From NCBI GenBank assembly GCA_963835465.1, contig CAWIFR010000007.1:496001-560000 (forward strand): DNA of 64,000 nucleotides, given 5' to 3'. Of this stretch, positions 35,430 to 46,607 are shown one piece after another. The notes under the pieces are model-generated. The model was not told where the DNA came from, ran no database searches, and saw only the letters and a program-made list of their open reading frames with translations. The first letter of the stretch is position 1. The number at the start of each line of letters is the position of its first letter. The translations under genes were made by a program, and so were the position numbers. This DNA is from Bog-756 sp963835465 (lineage in GTDB: Bacteria > Actinomycetota > Acidimicrobiia > Acidimicrobiales > RAAP-2).

Positions 35430-37396
35430 AGCGTGTAGATATTGACGGTAGTGGACGCTGCCTGCACCGAGGTCCCGGCGACCGGGTCGGTCGAGAGCAC
35501 CTTGGTCGCCCCGGGGGGACCGTAGGGGCCGCCCACCTTCAGACCGAGGGCCTGGAGCGCCGCGGTGGCCGCGGTCACGGTGTCGCCGACCACATTGGGG
35601 ATGATCACAGGTTGGGGTCCGAGGGAGATGTCGACGGCCACCTTGGAGCCGAAGGGCTGGGGGCCGGCACTGGCCGGAGGGGTCGTGCCGATGATCTGGC
35701 CGGTCGGCACCGATGGAGCTGTACTGGTTGACCTGGGAAGGCACGAAGCCGAGGGCGGAGAGAGCGGCGGCCGCCGAGGCGTAGGACCCCGACACGACGG
35801 GGATGGCCACCGGGGCGTGGCCCTTCGAGGTCACGATCGTCACCGTCGAGCCGTAGGGGGCGGTGCCCGTGGGCACCGAGGTGATGACCGCGCCGGCCAC
35901 CACCGTCGAGCTGTACTGCTGGGCGGCGGGTGGGCACACCCCGACCAGGTGGGCCGCCTTCAGGGCGGCCACGGCGTCGGTGCAATTGGTGAAGGAGCTC
36001 AGGGACGGGATGGCCACCGGGGGCGGCCCCGTGGAGACCACGACCCCGATGGTCGAACCCTCCTTGGCCGTGGCCGGCTGGCCCCCCGAGCGCGCCGCCG
36101 GCTGCTGGCGCAGGATCAGGCCGGGGCCGACGGTGATGCTGGAGGCGTGGCCCGTCGTCCGAACGGTGAACTTGTCGGCCGTGACCGCCCGTTCCGCCTG
36201 GGCCACGGTCTTGCCCACCAGGACCGGAACCGGGTGGCTCGGCGTGAACAGCTTGGCCTGGACGGCCAGGGCCAGGCCGCCGGCCACCAGAGCCAGGGCC
36301 ACCACCACGATGGCGGTGATCCAGGGCCACCGGCGGCGGCGCGCCTTGATGGGACCTCCCGTGCTGGCCGAGGGGCGACCCACCTTTGCGGGCATGACCT
36401 TCCTGGTGTTGGCCGCCTTCGGCTTGTCCACTCCGATGGCGCCGACCACGGCCGGCACTCCGAGCTCGGTGGCGTCCGGACTGCCGCCGAAGGCCGGTCG
36501 GGCCATCACCCGGTCGACGTCATCGGCCTCCTCGACGGGAACGGCGTCGACGATGGGCAGGGGTTGCGGCTCGGGCAGCGTGGCGGCCAGTTCCTCCAGG
36601 CGGAGCGAGAGCTGGGCGGCGTCGAAGCGCTCGGACGGCTCGGGGGCGGCCGCCCACACCAGCACGTCGTTGAGCGGTCCGAGAGCGTCGTGTTCGGGCA
36701 GGAGGGCCCCGACCCGGGCCATGAGGGTGGCCACCGTAGTGTCACCATGAACGGGGTCTCCCCGGTGACCCCCTCGTAGAGCACCAGGGCCAGGGCGTAG
36801 ACATCGGCCTTCCCGTCCAGCACCCACCCCTCCACCTGTTCGGGTGCCGAGTAGCGCGCCGTGCCCAGGATGGCGCCGTCCGGCTCGGTCCACGACGCTT
36901 CGGCGAGGGCGCGGGCCAGCCCGAAGTCAGCGATCCGCAGTCTGGCCTCGGAGTCGAACAGGAGGTTGGCCGGCTTGATGTCCCGGTGGATCAGCCCGCG
37001 GCGGTGGGCGTAGTCGAGGCCGGCGGCGGCCTGGGGCCCGACCCGGATGGCCTGCTCGGGCGAGAGGGGAGCGCCGGTGTCGTAGACCTGGCGGAGGCTG
37101 CCACCGGCCAGGTACTCGAGGACCAGAAAGGGCTGGTCTTGCTCCTCGCCCCAGTCATAGACCTGAAGGATGTTGGGATGGTTGAGTGCCGCCACCGCGC
37201 GGGCCTCGGCCCGGAAGCGCTTCAGGAAGTTGGCGTCACCGGCCAGGGCCGGGTGCAGCACCTTGATGGCGACCCGCCGATGCAACGAGACGTCGTCGGC
37301 CAGGTAGACGTGTGCGGACGCACCGGTACCCAGTGCGGTGACCAGTCGGTAGCGGTCGCCGAGGACACGCCCGATGGAGTCGGTGATACTCGGCAT
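35426..37396 (-). CDS. PASTA-domain Ser/Thr protein kinase (PknB-like), two frameshifts
   Basis: About 656 residues. The kinase domain (~14-270) has the loop ALGTGASAHVYLADD, VAIKVLHP (ATP Lys), LIHRDIKPANLLFD (catalytic loop), IADFGLAR (DFG) and GTARYSAPEQV (APE). One TM helix follows a basic stretch (KARRRRWPWITAIVVVALAL). Four extracellular PASTA repeats follow, each starting near PVPVLVG, VAIPSLSS, VAIPVVSG and IIPNVVGD; such repeats sense peptidoglycan fragments. A base is missing near 36749 (GETPF-HGDTTVATL) and one is extra near 35713. Both corrections rebuild family sequence. It likely couples cell-wall state to growth. Confidence 0.88.
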
Positions 37397-37725
37397 GATT
37401 CTTTCTCAGGGTACCCAGTGCCCCGCCCAGTTGGTGGAGGGTCGACTTCCCCCAGCGGGAGGGAACCACAACCGTCGCGCCAGCCGACAGTCCGGTGCCG
37501 GCCCCACTTTTGCACTGGCGGCCGAGGTGGGTCGCACGTGGTTCCCCCTTTCGATGCCGCCGGTCGCGGAGGCCAGGACGCCAACGTGTCGCTGGTCAAT
37601 GTCCGTGCGCTCGGTGAGCCGGATACCGTGACGTCGCGACTCGGGGACAGCCGTGAATGGACCCCGGCTCCCCCCTGTCTGTCGGCCATCGACCAGCTCG
37701 GTGACTCGGTGACTCGGTGCCCCAC
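37397..37725. other. Intergenic region between ligA and the PASTA kinase
   Basis: About 330 bp with no frame I can support. Three 8-bp direct copies CTCGGTGA/CTCGGTGA/CTCGGTGC stand at 37697-37720, just behind the ligA stop. The kinase promoter is probably at the low-coordinate end; TATTCT-like hexamers near the start are not convincing. Read quality falls in the gene that follows. Confidence 0.45.
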
Positions 37726-39855
37726 TCAGGGGGATGGCAACTCTCCGATGTCCAACAGGGTCTGGAATCGGCGCCCGTCAGAATGGGCACGCCGCAAGCC
37801 TCTGCCTTGGTGACCTTGGCCGCCCCCGGGGAGTCGCCGACCACCAGTGCGAAGGTCTTCTTGGACACCGATGCCCGGCGACTTGCCGCCTCGGGCCAGG
37901 ATCGCCCCTTCCGCCTCCTCCCGGGTCCAGCCGTCCAGCGTCCCGGTGACGACCACCGACCTGCCGCTGAGGGTCTGGGCCACGGCGGCCGGCCCTGCGA
38001 GCCCGCCGCCCCCGGGTTCGGTGAGGTTCACCCCGGACGGCGCCAGGCGCTCGACCACCGACGGTTGACGTCTGAAGCAAACCAGCGGACGACGCTGGCG
38101 GCGATGACCGGTCCGACCCCGTCCACCGTGGCCAGCCCCTCCTCGTCGGCGCCCGTGATGGCGTCGAGCTTGCCGAGGGCCCGGGCCAGTGCCAGGGAGC
38201 CGACCGGGCCAAGGTGGCGGATGCCCAGCCCGATGAGCACCCGGTGAGGGGACGGGCGCGCGAGTCGTCGATGGCGCCGAGCAGGTTGGCGATGGACAGG
38301 TCTGCGAAGCCCTCGAGGCCGGCGAAGGTGGCCGTGTGAACGAGTAGAGGTCGGCCACGTCGGTGAGCAGCCCGCGGTCGACGAGCTGCTGCACCCGTTG
38401 CTCCCCCAGCCCCTCGATGTCCATGGCCGAGCGGGATGCGAAGTGGGCGATGCGCTGCACCCGCTGGCCCGGGCAGTCGAGGTTGGTGCAGTAGGTGTCG
38501 CTCTCCCCGGGCAGGCGGACCAGCGGGCCGCCGCAGACGGGGCAGGTGGTCGGGAAGTGTCCACTCCGGCCGGTCGGCGTCGCCTGCCCTTGACCAGTAC
38601 CGGGCCCACCACCTCGGGGATCACGTCGCCGGCCTTGCGCACCATCACGCGTGTCGCCCGGGCGGACGTCCTTCAGCCGCACCTGGTCCTCGTTGTGCAG
38701 CGTGGCCAGGCGAGACGGTGGACCCGCCGACGAAGACCGGCTCCAGCACGGCGAAGGGGGTGGCCTTGCCGGTGCGGCCGATGGAGACCTCGATGCGCAG
38801 CAGCGGTGGTCCGCTCCTCGGGGGGGAACTTGAAGGCGATGGCCCACCGCGGCGCCCGCGACGTCGGCACCCAGGCGGCGTGCAGCGCGAGGTCGTCCAC
38901 CTTGACGACCACGCCGTCGATCTCGTAGTCGAGGTCGTGGCGACCGGCCTCCCAGCTCCCGGCAGAAGGTCGAGCGACGTCGTCGAGGCCGTGGACCACC
39001 GGACGTCGGGGTTGACCGGGAAACCCGGCCCGCGTCCAACCAGCCGAGGGTGCTCGGCGGTCGTGGCAGCTGCCCGAGCCGGGCGGACCCGGGTCGGCGC
39101 GGACGGGGCCACCAGCTCGAGGTCCGCCCACCTGGTAGGCCCAGAAGGAGAGGGGCGGGTGGCGGTGACCGACGGGTCCTTCTGGCGGAGGGAGCCCGCC
39201 GCCGAGTTGCGGGGGTTGACGAAGAGGCGCTCGCCCCGGCCTCGGCCTGGCGCTCGTTGAGCTCCTCGAAGGCGGCGGTCGGCATGTACACCTCGCCCCG
39301 GACCTCGAGACCGCCGGCGGGACGGCCCGGCCGCGGTCCAGCCGCTCGGGGATGAGCCGATGGTGGCCACGTTGGCCGTCACGTCCTCGCCGGTCACGCC
39401 GTCGCCCCGGGTGGCGGCCTGCACGAAGCGGCCCGTCCCGTAGATGAGGGAGATGGCGATGCCGTCGATCTTGAGCTCGCAGCACGAAGCGCGGTGTCGC
39501 GCCGGGAGCTGCCTGGCCAGCCGGTCGGCCCAGGCCTGGAGCTCCTCGGGGTGAAGGCGTTGTCGAGGCTCATCATGGGCGCCCGGTGGGCCACCTCGGC
39601 GAAAGGGCCGACGGCGGCGCCCCCGACCGTGCAGGTGGGCGACTCGGGGACGGCGAGGTCGGGGTGGTCCGCTTCGATGCTCCGCAGCTCGCGGACCAGG
39701 GCGTCGTACTCGGCGTCGGCGATCTCCGGGGCGTCGAGCCGGTAGTAGCGCTCGTTGTGGTAGCGATGAGGCCACGCAGCTCCTCGGCCCGGGCGACCGG
39801 GTCGCGGCCCCCCGGGCTCCGGGCCTCCTCGGGCGGTCGCCGGATCCCCGGCGGC
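37726..39855 (-). CDS. ligA: NAD+-dependent DNA ligase, heavily frameshifted in this sequence
   Basis: All LigA domains can be read, but in alternating frames. Domain Ia: YHNERYYRLDAPEIADAEYD. Adenylation: CELKIDGIAISLIYGTGRF with the active-site Lys, and ATRGDGVTGEDVTANVATI. Zinc finger: CPVCGGPLVRL...TYCTNLDCPGQ. HhH: SAMDIEGLGEQRVQQLVDRG. BRCT: GRSVVVTGTLDGWTREEAE and VSKKTFALVVGDSPGAAKV, ending LLDIGELPSP. About ten indels break it. LigA is essential, so these are almost certainly sequence errors. The start lies near 39855 but cannot be fixed because the first codons are garbled. It joins Okazaki fragments and repairs nicks using NAD+. Confidence 0.9.
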
Positions 39856-39860
39856 TCGGG

Positions 39861-40930
39861 TCAGGCGACGATGCCCGACCCGACCACCTCGTCGGGCTGT
39901 CCGGCGGTCGTAGAGGGCGACGGTCTGGCCCGGCGCGACGGGGCGCTGGGGCGCGCGAAGCGGACCAGCGAGCCGCCTGCTCGAGGCGCGACCGGGCGGG
40001 CACCGGGCGCCCGTGGGCACTGCACTGGGCGACGGCTCGAGACCGCCCGTGGACCAGCGCTCGGTGGGATCGCACGTCCGACCCAGGCACCGTGTGCAGC
40101 GCCACCTCGGTCGGCGCACGGCCGCCTCGGGCGGCCCGAGCATCACCCGGCGACCCGGGACGTCGACCGCGGTGACGAAGCGACGCCGCCCGTCGGCGCC
40201 GTGGCCCATCCCCCGCCGCTGGCCCACGGTGACCAGCTCGACGGCGTCGACGGTGCCGAGGTCCTCACCGGTGCCGGTGGTCGACCAGCCGGCCCGGGTG
40301 CAGGGCGAGGCGGTCGCGCCAGGAACCCGGCCCGCCCCTCGTCGGACCGGATGAAGCAGACGTCCTGGCTGTCGGGCTTGGCCGCCGTGCGCAGGCCGAG
40401 CCGGTGGGCCTCGGCGCGCACCTCGTCCTTGGTCAGCTCCCCCACCGGGAAGATCGTCCGGGCCAGCTGGTCCTGGCCCAGCATGGACAGCACGTAGGAC
40501 TGGTCCTTGGGCGGGTCGGCCCCCCGGCACAGCCGGTAACCGACCGTCGGCGCGCCCGCACCCGGGCGTGGTGCCCGGTGGCCACGGCGTCGAAGCCCAG
40601 GCGCGCGGCCCGCTCCAGCAGCCGGTCGAACTTGAGGTGGCGGTTGCACTCGATGCACGGGTTGGGCGTCCGCCCTCGGCGTGGCCCGCGACGTAGGGAT
40701 CGACCACCCGTTCGCTCGAAGTCGTCGGCGAAGTTGAAGACGTGGTGGACGATGCCCAGCTGCTGGGCCACCCGCCGGGCGTCCTCGACGTCGGCCACCG
40801 AGCAGCAGCCCGAGTCCGAGGGGCCGCCCCACAGCTTGAGGGTGGCCCCCACCACCTCGTCGGCCGGGCGCTCGGCCAGGAGGGCGGCGGCGACCGACGA
40901 GTCGACCCCTCCCGACATGGCCACCAGCAC
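39861..40930 (-). CDS. mnmA: tRNA-specific 2-thiouridylase, frameshifted
   Basis: It starts near a GTG at 40930 with LVAMSGGVDSSVAAALLAER, the PP-loop ATP site. LKLWGGPSDSGCCSVADVED, NPCIECNRHLKFDRLLERA (first catalytic Cys), DAVATGHHARV and KDQSYVLSMLGQDQLARTIF follow, then AAKPDSQDVCFIRSDEG (second catalytic Cys) and VTVGQRRGMGHGADG. It ends EVVGSGIVA. The frames alternate about five times. It thiolates U34 of tRNA-Lys/Glu/Gln with sulfur delivered from a cysteine desulfurase. That enzyme is encoded directly upstream, 11 bp away. Confidence 0.88.
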
Positions 40931-40941
40931 CCGCAGTCGGC

Positions 40942-42151
40942 TCAGTCTCGCAGCCTTGGCGACCAGCGTCCGGGACGACCGACGGCCAGCCGGCCAGGTC
41001 CGATGTCCGTCCGTCGCTCGGTGCGTCGCAGCCCAGGGAGAAGCGGATGCCGCTGGCGGCCTCGGCCGCGGTCGAAGCCCATGGCCAGCAGCACATGGCT
41101 GGCCTCGACGGCCCCGCTGGAGCAGGCCGCGCCGGCCGAGGCAGCCACGCCGGCGGCGTCGAGCAGGAGCACCAGCGCCTCGCTGCTCGACCCCGGCGAA
41201 CCGCAGATGGGCGAGGCCGGGCAGCACGCCGGCGCGCTCGACGCCGTCCGGACGGTCCCGGGCACCGCCGCCAGCAGCCCGTCGACCAGGCGGTCGCGCA
41301 GGGCCGCCACCCGGGCGCCGCTCGGCGTCCGGCCGGCTGCCGACCGTCCGGCCAGGGCCGCGGCCAGGCCGACGATGCCGGCCACGTTGTGGGTGCCGCT
41401 GCGCCGCCCCGCTCCTGGCCCCCGCCGTGGAGCACCGGGGCGACAGGCCGGTGCCGCCTGCGGACGGCCAGGGCGCCGACGCCCTGGGGGCCGCCGAACT
41501 TGTGGGCGCTGATCGCCACCAGGTCGGCGCCGGCGTGCAGCCGGCGCCACGTCGAGCCAGGGAGCGGCCTGGACGGCGTCGGTGTGGAGGACGGCCCTCG
41601 GGGCCCGGCGCCGGACCAGCCCGGCCACCTGGCCAGCGGCTGGACGGTGCCGATCTCGTTGTTGACGAGCATCACCGAGACCAGACCCACGTCGGCGTGC
41701 AGGCCTCGCCCAGGCGTCGAGATCGACGACGCCGCTCGGGTCGGCCGGCACCTCCCGCAGGCTCGGCGCCGGACTGCGCCGGGCCAGCCGCCCGGCAGGT
41801 CTCGAGCACGGCGTGGTGCTCGATGGCCGAGCACACGATCGGCGGGGCGGGCCGACCGGCGGCGGCCACGGCTTCCGAGCGCCGGTCACGGCGAGGTTGT
41901 CGGCCTCGGTCCCGCCGCCGGTGAAGACCACCTCACCGGGTCGGCCCCGAGGAGGGCGGCCGACCTGCTCGCGGGCGTCGTCGACGGCCCGCCGGGCACT
42001 CGCGGGCCTCGTGGTGGGCCCCCGAGGGGTTGCCGAAGCGCGCCGGCAGGTAGGGCAGCATGGCCTCGCCGGCCTCCGGGCGCAGCGGGGTGGTGGCGGC
42101 GTGGTCCAGGTAGGCCGGGTCGCCGGGCTCGGCCGTCAGGTAGCCACCCAC
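40942..42151 (-). CDS. Cysteine desulfurase (NifS/IscS), frameshifted
   Basis: Segments in different frames give AYLDHAATTPLRPEAGEAML and FGNPSGAHHEARE at the start, VFTGGGTEADNLAV, VSVMLVNNEIGTVQPLA-like residues and SAHKFGGPQGVGALAV with the PLP Lys. GTHNVAGIVGLAAAL and SAGAACSSGAVEASHVLLAM carry the catalytic Cys. It removes sulfur from cysteine to make a persulfide for Fe-S clusters or tRNA thiolation. The start is probably the GTG at 42151, overlapping the aldehyde dehydrogenase stop. The gene order desulfurase-mnmA-ligA is common in actinobacteria. At least five indels break the frame. Confidence 0.87.
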
Positions 42152-43557
42152 ACCGTCTTGACGTTGCAGAACTCGTGGATGCCCGAGCCGGAGAGCTCGC
42201 GGCCGAACCCCGAGCTCTTGATCCCACCGAAGGGCAGCTGCGGGCATGGAGGCCACCATGCCGTTGACGAAGACCTGGCCCGGCCTCGAGCTCCGTCGAC
42301 GCAGCGCTGCTGCTCCTCGGGGTCGGGGTCCAGACGCTCGCCCCGAGGCCGAACTCGGTCCCGTTGGCCAGGGCCAGTGCCTCGTCGGCGTCGGCCACCG
42401 TGTAGAGCAGGGCCACCGGGCCGAACACCTCCTCGGTGGCGACCCGCATGGCCGGGGTGATGCCCGGTGATGACCGTCGGGCGGTAGAAGTAGCCGGGAC
42501 GGTCGGGACCGCCGGGCCGACCACCGCTCGCCGCCGCAGAGGATGGCGGCCCCGTGGTCCCGGGCGTCCTCCACCTGGGCGGCGATGGTCGTCGCGTGCC
42601 GCCGCGGTGACCAGGGGCCCGACCTCGGTGGCCGGATCGAACGGGTCGCCGACCGACAGCGCGTCCATGCCGGCGACGAAGCCCGCGCGTGAAGGCCTCG
42701 GCCACGTCCCGGTGGACGATGAACCGCTTGGCGGCGATGCAGCGACTGGCCGGCGTTCTGGATCCGGGCCTGCACCCCGACGGCGATGGCCTGCTCGAGG
42801 TCGGCCGAGGGCAGCACGATGAACGGGTCGCTCCCGCCGAGCTCGAGCACGATCTTCTTGCCCGCCGCGCCGGCCTGGGCGGCCACCGCCCGTCCGGCGC
42901 CCACGCTGCCGGTGAGGGTGACCGCGGCCACCCGCGGGTCGGCGATGATGGCCGGCACCTGGTCGGTGCCGACGAGCAGGGTCTGGAAGACGCCGTCGGG
43001 GGCACCCGGCCCGCCGGAACAGGTCCTCGAGCAGGAGGGCGGTGCGGGGCACGTTGGGCGCGTGCTTGAGCAGGCCCACGTTGCCCGCCATGAGGGCCGG
43101 GGCGGCGAAGCGGACCACCTGCCACAGCGGGAAGTTCCACGGCATGATGGCCAGGACCGGCCCCGAGGGGCTGGTAGGTGATCGAGGCCCAGCGAGGCGT
43201 CGACCGGGACCTCGCTCATCGGCCAGCATGGCCTCGGCGTGCTCGGCGAACCACCGGAACCCGCTGGCGCACTTGGCCACCTCGCCCTTGGCCTGGGCGA
43301 AGGGCTTGCCCATCTCGGTGGTGACCACGTGGGCGATGTCGGGCAGCTCCCCCTCCAGCAGCTCGGCCGCGGTGATCAGCAGCCGGGACCGCTCTTCGAA
43401 GGTGCGTCCTGGCCCACACGGGGCGGCAGCGGCGGCGGCGGCCAGGCGCCGTCTCCACCGCGGCGTGCGTCGTAGGGCTCGAACGCCTCGAGCAGCTCGC
43501 CCGGTGGCGGGATTGATGGTGGCGATGGGGCGGACCGGCGTCGATTCGGGGCATCAT
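42136..43557 (-). CDS. Aldehyde dehydrogenase, succinate-semialdehyde type, frameshifted
   Basis: The corrected order is MPRIDA at the N-terminus with GELLEAFEPYDA, EMGKPFAQAKGEVAKCASGF, PVLAIMPWNFPLWQVVRFAA, ALMAGNVGLLKHAPNVP, VTLTGSVGAGRAVAAQAG, KIVLELGGSDPFIVLPSADL, IQNAGQ with CIAAKRFIV (catalytic Cys), EVFGPVALLYTVADADEALA and SGIHEFCNVKTVWVAT. These are the family's NAD(P)-binding, catalytic and dimerisation motifs. It oxidises aldehydes to acids; succinate semialdehyde is a guess from the FGGIKSSGFGRELSG tail. Its ATG overlaps the stop of the acyl-CoA synthetase upstream. Several small indels are present. Confidence 0.83.
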
Positions 43558-44997
43558 GTCCAGTATCGCTCAGGGGAACCGCGGCCTGACCCGGGCCGGC
43601 GGCTACGTCCGGCACCGGGTCGGGGTCGTCCAGGAGGGCGGGGATGCAGCATTCGCTGAAGCTTGCCGGTGGCCGTCCGGGGCAGGGCGTCGACCACCAC
43701 GTACTCCTTGGGCCGCTTGTAGGCGGCCAGGTGCGCCGGCGGCATGGGCGGCGCACCGCCTCGACCAGCGGATCACAGGCCGAGCGTGCGGCCGACGGCG
43801 TCGAGCACCACCGCCGCGCAGACCCGCTGGCCCCAACGGTCGTCAGGCAGGCCGAACACGGCCACCTCGGCCACGCCCGGCCACACCGGACAGGGCCGCC
43901 TCCACCTCGGCCGGGTAGACATTGACCCCGCCGCTGATGATGAGGTCGTCCCGCCGGCCGTCGATGAACAGGTAGCCCTCGTCGTCGAGCCGGCCGAGGT
44001 CCCCACGGTGAAGGCCCCGTCCCGCCAGGCGCGCCGTCGGTCTTGGCCTGGTCCCCCCAGTAGCGGAAGCGGGCGAATCCGGGCGGCCGGCACCAGATGG
44101 TCCCGTCCCCGTCGACCGAGAGCGTGCGACCCGGGCGGGCCCGTCCCGACCGTGCCCGGGCGGGCCTCCCACTCCTCGGGCGAGCACACGGTGAACTGGC
44201 CCTCGGTGGACCCGTAGAACTCCCACAGGCACCCCGGGGCCACCCGCTCCGAGGCCGCGCGCTTGAGCGGGGTGGGCAGGGCGAGCCGGCGTGGACGAGC
44301 AGGCGCAGGCCCGTCGAACCGGGCTCGGCGTCCCCGCCACCGCGGCCAGCAGCCGACCCAGGGCGGCCGGGGCCATGAAGGTGGTGGTCGGGACAGGACC
44401 GCCCGCCCGTCCGGCCAGGGCGGCGCGGGCCACCTCGGCGTCGAACCGACTGAGGACCACGCAGGTGCCTCCCCGCAGCAGGGTGCCGCCGGCGAACCGG
44501 ACGGACACCGAGTGGTACATCGGGGAGCACACCAGGTGGACGTCGTCGGGCCCGAACGCCCACAGGTCGGCCTCGTCGGCGAAGGCCGCGCTCCGCCTCG
44601 TCCGCGCTCCAGACCCCGGACCAGACCCCTTTCGACCGCCCGGTGGTGCCCGAGGTGTAGTGCATGGGTCGGGCCAGGGAAAGGGGGCCAGCTCGGCCGG
44701 CGGACCCTGCCCAGGTCGGCCAAGGTCGTCCCCGTCGGTGACCACGAGTCCGGGCCGGGCGTCGGCCAGCAGGGCGTCCCGCTCGGCGTCGAGCAGGGTG
44801 GCGTTGAGCAGCACCGGCACCACCCCGATCCGCAGCGCACCGAGCACCGCGCAGAGCAGCGCCGCCGACGACGGGAGGCAGAAGGCGACCCGGTCCCCCG
44901 GGCCGAGCCCCGCCGCCCGCAGCGAGCCCGCCGCCCGGCGCTGGGCGGGCTCGGCGTCGGCGGCCGTCAGCACCTCGACCGTCACGTCGGAACTCAC
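43554..44997 (-). CDS. AMP-forming acyl-CoA synthetase/ligase, frameshifted
   Basis: It starts at a GTG (44997), VSSDVTVEVLTAADAEPAQR. RVAFCLPSSAALLCAVLGAL, MHYTSGTTGRSKGV (the P-loop A3 motif), HLVCSPMYHSVSVRFAGGTL and VPTTTFMAPAALGRLLAAVA follow in different frames. GYLFIDGRRDDLIISGGVNV and YPAEVEAAL are motifs A8-A9, and LPRTATGKLQ carries the A10 Lys. It activates a carboxylate with ATP and loads it onto CoA. The substrate is unknown. The stop overlaps the ALDH start, so the two genes may act on one pathway. Confidence 0.83.
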
Positions 44998-45043
44998 GAG
45001 CGGACGCCGAACGGTGCGGTCACCGGCGCGCCGAACGGCCAGA

Positions 45044-46329
45044 TCACGGCAGCCTCGGTCGGAGGAGCGAGCCCTCGACGACCGCATGGACCTGCCCGGG
45101 GTCCCCGAGCGAGGTGAAGACGGCCGGGCGGAGCAGGGCGATGGTGGCCATGGCCACCAGCATGGCCAGGGCCCCGATCACCGTCACCGTCCGCACCCCG
45201 GTGTGGTTGGCCACCGGCCCTGGACGACGGCCCCGATCGGGTAGACGATGCCCAGACCCATCATGTAGATGGACAGGATTCGGCCCCGGACCTCGGCCGG
45301 GGCCCGCAGCTGGACCACCGTATTGAGCCCGGAGAGCACGGCGATGTAGCCGGCCGCCCACGGCCAGGAAGGCCGACGGCCGAGAGCCACAGGGTCGGGG
45401 CCACGCCGTAGAGCACCAACAGGACCGGAAGGACGAAGAGGGCGGAGGCGCAGCATGGTCCGCCGGCCCACCCGCTCGGCCAGCGTGGGAAGGACCAGCG
45501 CCCCGGCCACCGCGCCCGACGCCTTGGGCGGTGACCAGGATGGCCGTGCCCATCTGGGTGCTGACCCCACCGCGGTCGAGGACGGACGACATGGCCGGGA
45601 CCAGGGCGATGAACGGCGAGGCCAGCAGCGCCACAATGGCGATGAGTTGGATGGCGGCGCGGCACCCGGGCTCGCCGGCCGCGGCCCGGGCCCCGGCCAC
45701 CAGCCGTGCGGCCAGGAGCCGGCTCCCGGGCGACGGCACCGGCCTGGGCAACCGGACCAGCACGAGGGCCACCACCACCGCGGCGAATGAGGCGGCGTTG
45801 ATGCCGAAGACCAGGCCGTAGTTGTGGGTCAGCAGAGCCAGGCCGGCCAGCGCCGGGCCGATCACCCGGCCCAGGTTGAACTGGGCCGACGACAGCGAGA
45901 CCGCGCCGAGCAGGTCCTCGGGGGGGACGAGGTCGGGCACCATGGCCTGGAAGGCAGGGAACCCGATGGCTCCCGAAGCCCCGCCACAGGAAGGCCAGGA
46001 CCACCAGCACCACCGGCGGGTCGTGGCCGGAGGCAGCCAGCACGGCCAGCACGGTGGCGAAGACCATCTCGGCCAGGGTGGTGGCGATCAGCCACCGCCG
46101 CCGGTCGAGCCGGTCGGCGAGTGCCCCACCCAGGGGGGCCAGCAGGCCGATGGGGATGAAGGCGGCGGCGGCCACCAGGCCGGTCCATCCCGGCTGGTCG
46201 GTCCGGGCGAAGACCAGCACGCCGAGGGCCACCGTCTGCATCCACGAGCCGACGTTCGAGACCAGGGCGGCCGACCAGATGAGCGCGAAGTTGCGCGAGC
46301 CGGAGGGGGCGCAGCGAGGCCAGGGGCAC
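45044..46329 (-). CDS. MFS transporter (EntS/MFS_3-like), frameshifted
   Basis: A GTG at 46329 begins VPLASLR. After an early frame change comes NFALIWSAALVSNVGSWMQT, then VALGVLVFARTDQPGW, LAPLGGALADRLDRRRWLIA (the loop 2-3 D-R-x-x-R-R motif), GAVSLSSAQFNLGRVIGPAL and VFGINAASFAAVVVALVLV. The C-terminus ends LAMLVAMATIALLRPAVF. Twelve helices can be traced over about 425 residues. Relatives export enterobactin or macrolides. It lies 46 bp before the acyl-CoA synthetase and on the same strand. Confidence 0.8.
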
Positions 46330-46394
46330 CGGGTGAGGCTACCGGCGGACTGGGCCGCGGCCGACCTGGGGTCAGGGCCAGGCAGCAGGCGGGG

Positions 46395-46514
46395 CTACCC
46401 CTCGTCCTTGTGCTTGCGTCGGGGCCGGAGGGCGAACCACCAGATGCTCGCCATGGTGGCCAGCACGCCGAAGGCGGCCGCGGGCTTGGCGATCTTGCGG
46501 GAACGGTCGGACAT
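46395..46514 (-). CDS. 39-residue single-TM microprotein
   Basis: ATG at 46514, TAG at 46395: MSDRSRKIAKPAAAFGVLAT continues MASIWWFALRPRRKHKDEG. A basic N-terminus, one hydrophobic helix with a WW pair and a strongly basic C-terminus describe a small inner-membrane protein. It sits between the MMPL and MFS transporter genes on the same strand. The ribosome site is weak (AGGT). The clean codon use and sensible topology argue for a real gene. The function is unknown; a transporter accessory peptide is possible. Confidence 0.5.
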   Translation of the reverse strand: MSDRSRKIAKPAAAFGVLATMASIWWFALRPRRKHKDEG

Positions 46515-46607
46515 GGACCTGACGTTACCTGCCCGGCGCACGCCCCGAGACCAGGTCGGCGGCGGCCCGACCGACCCTCGGGGCCGGGACCCTACCTGGT
46601 GGCCAGC

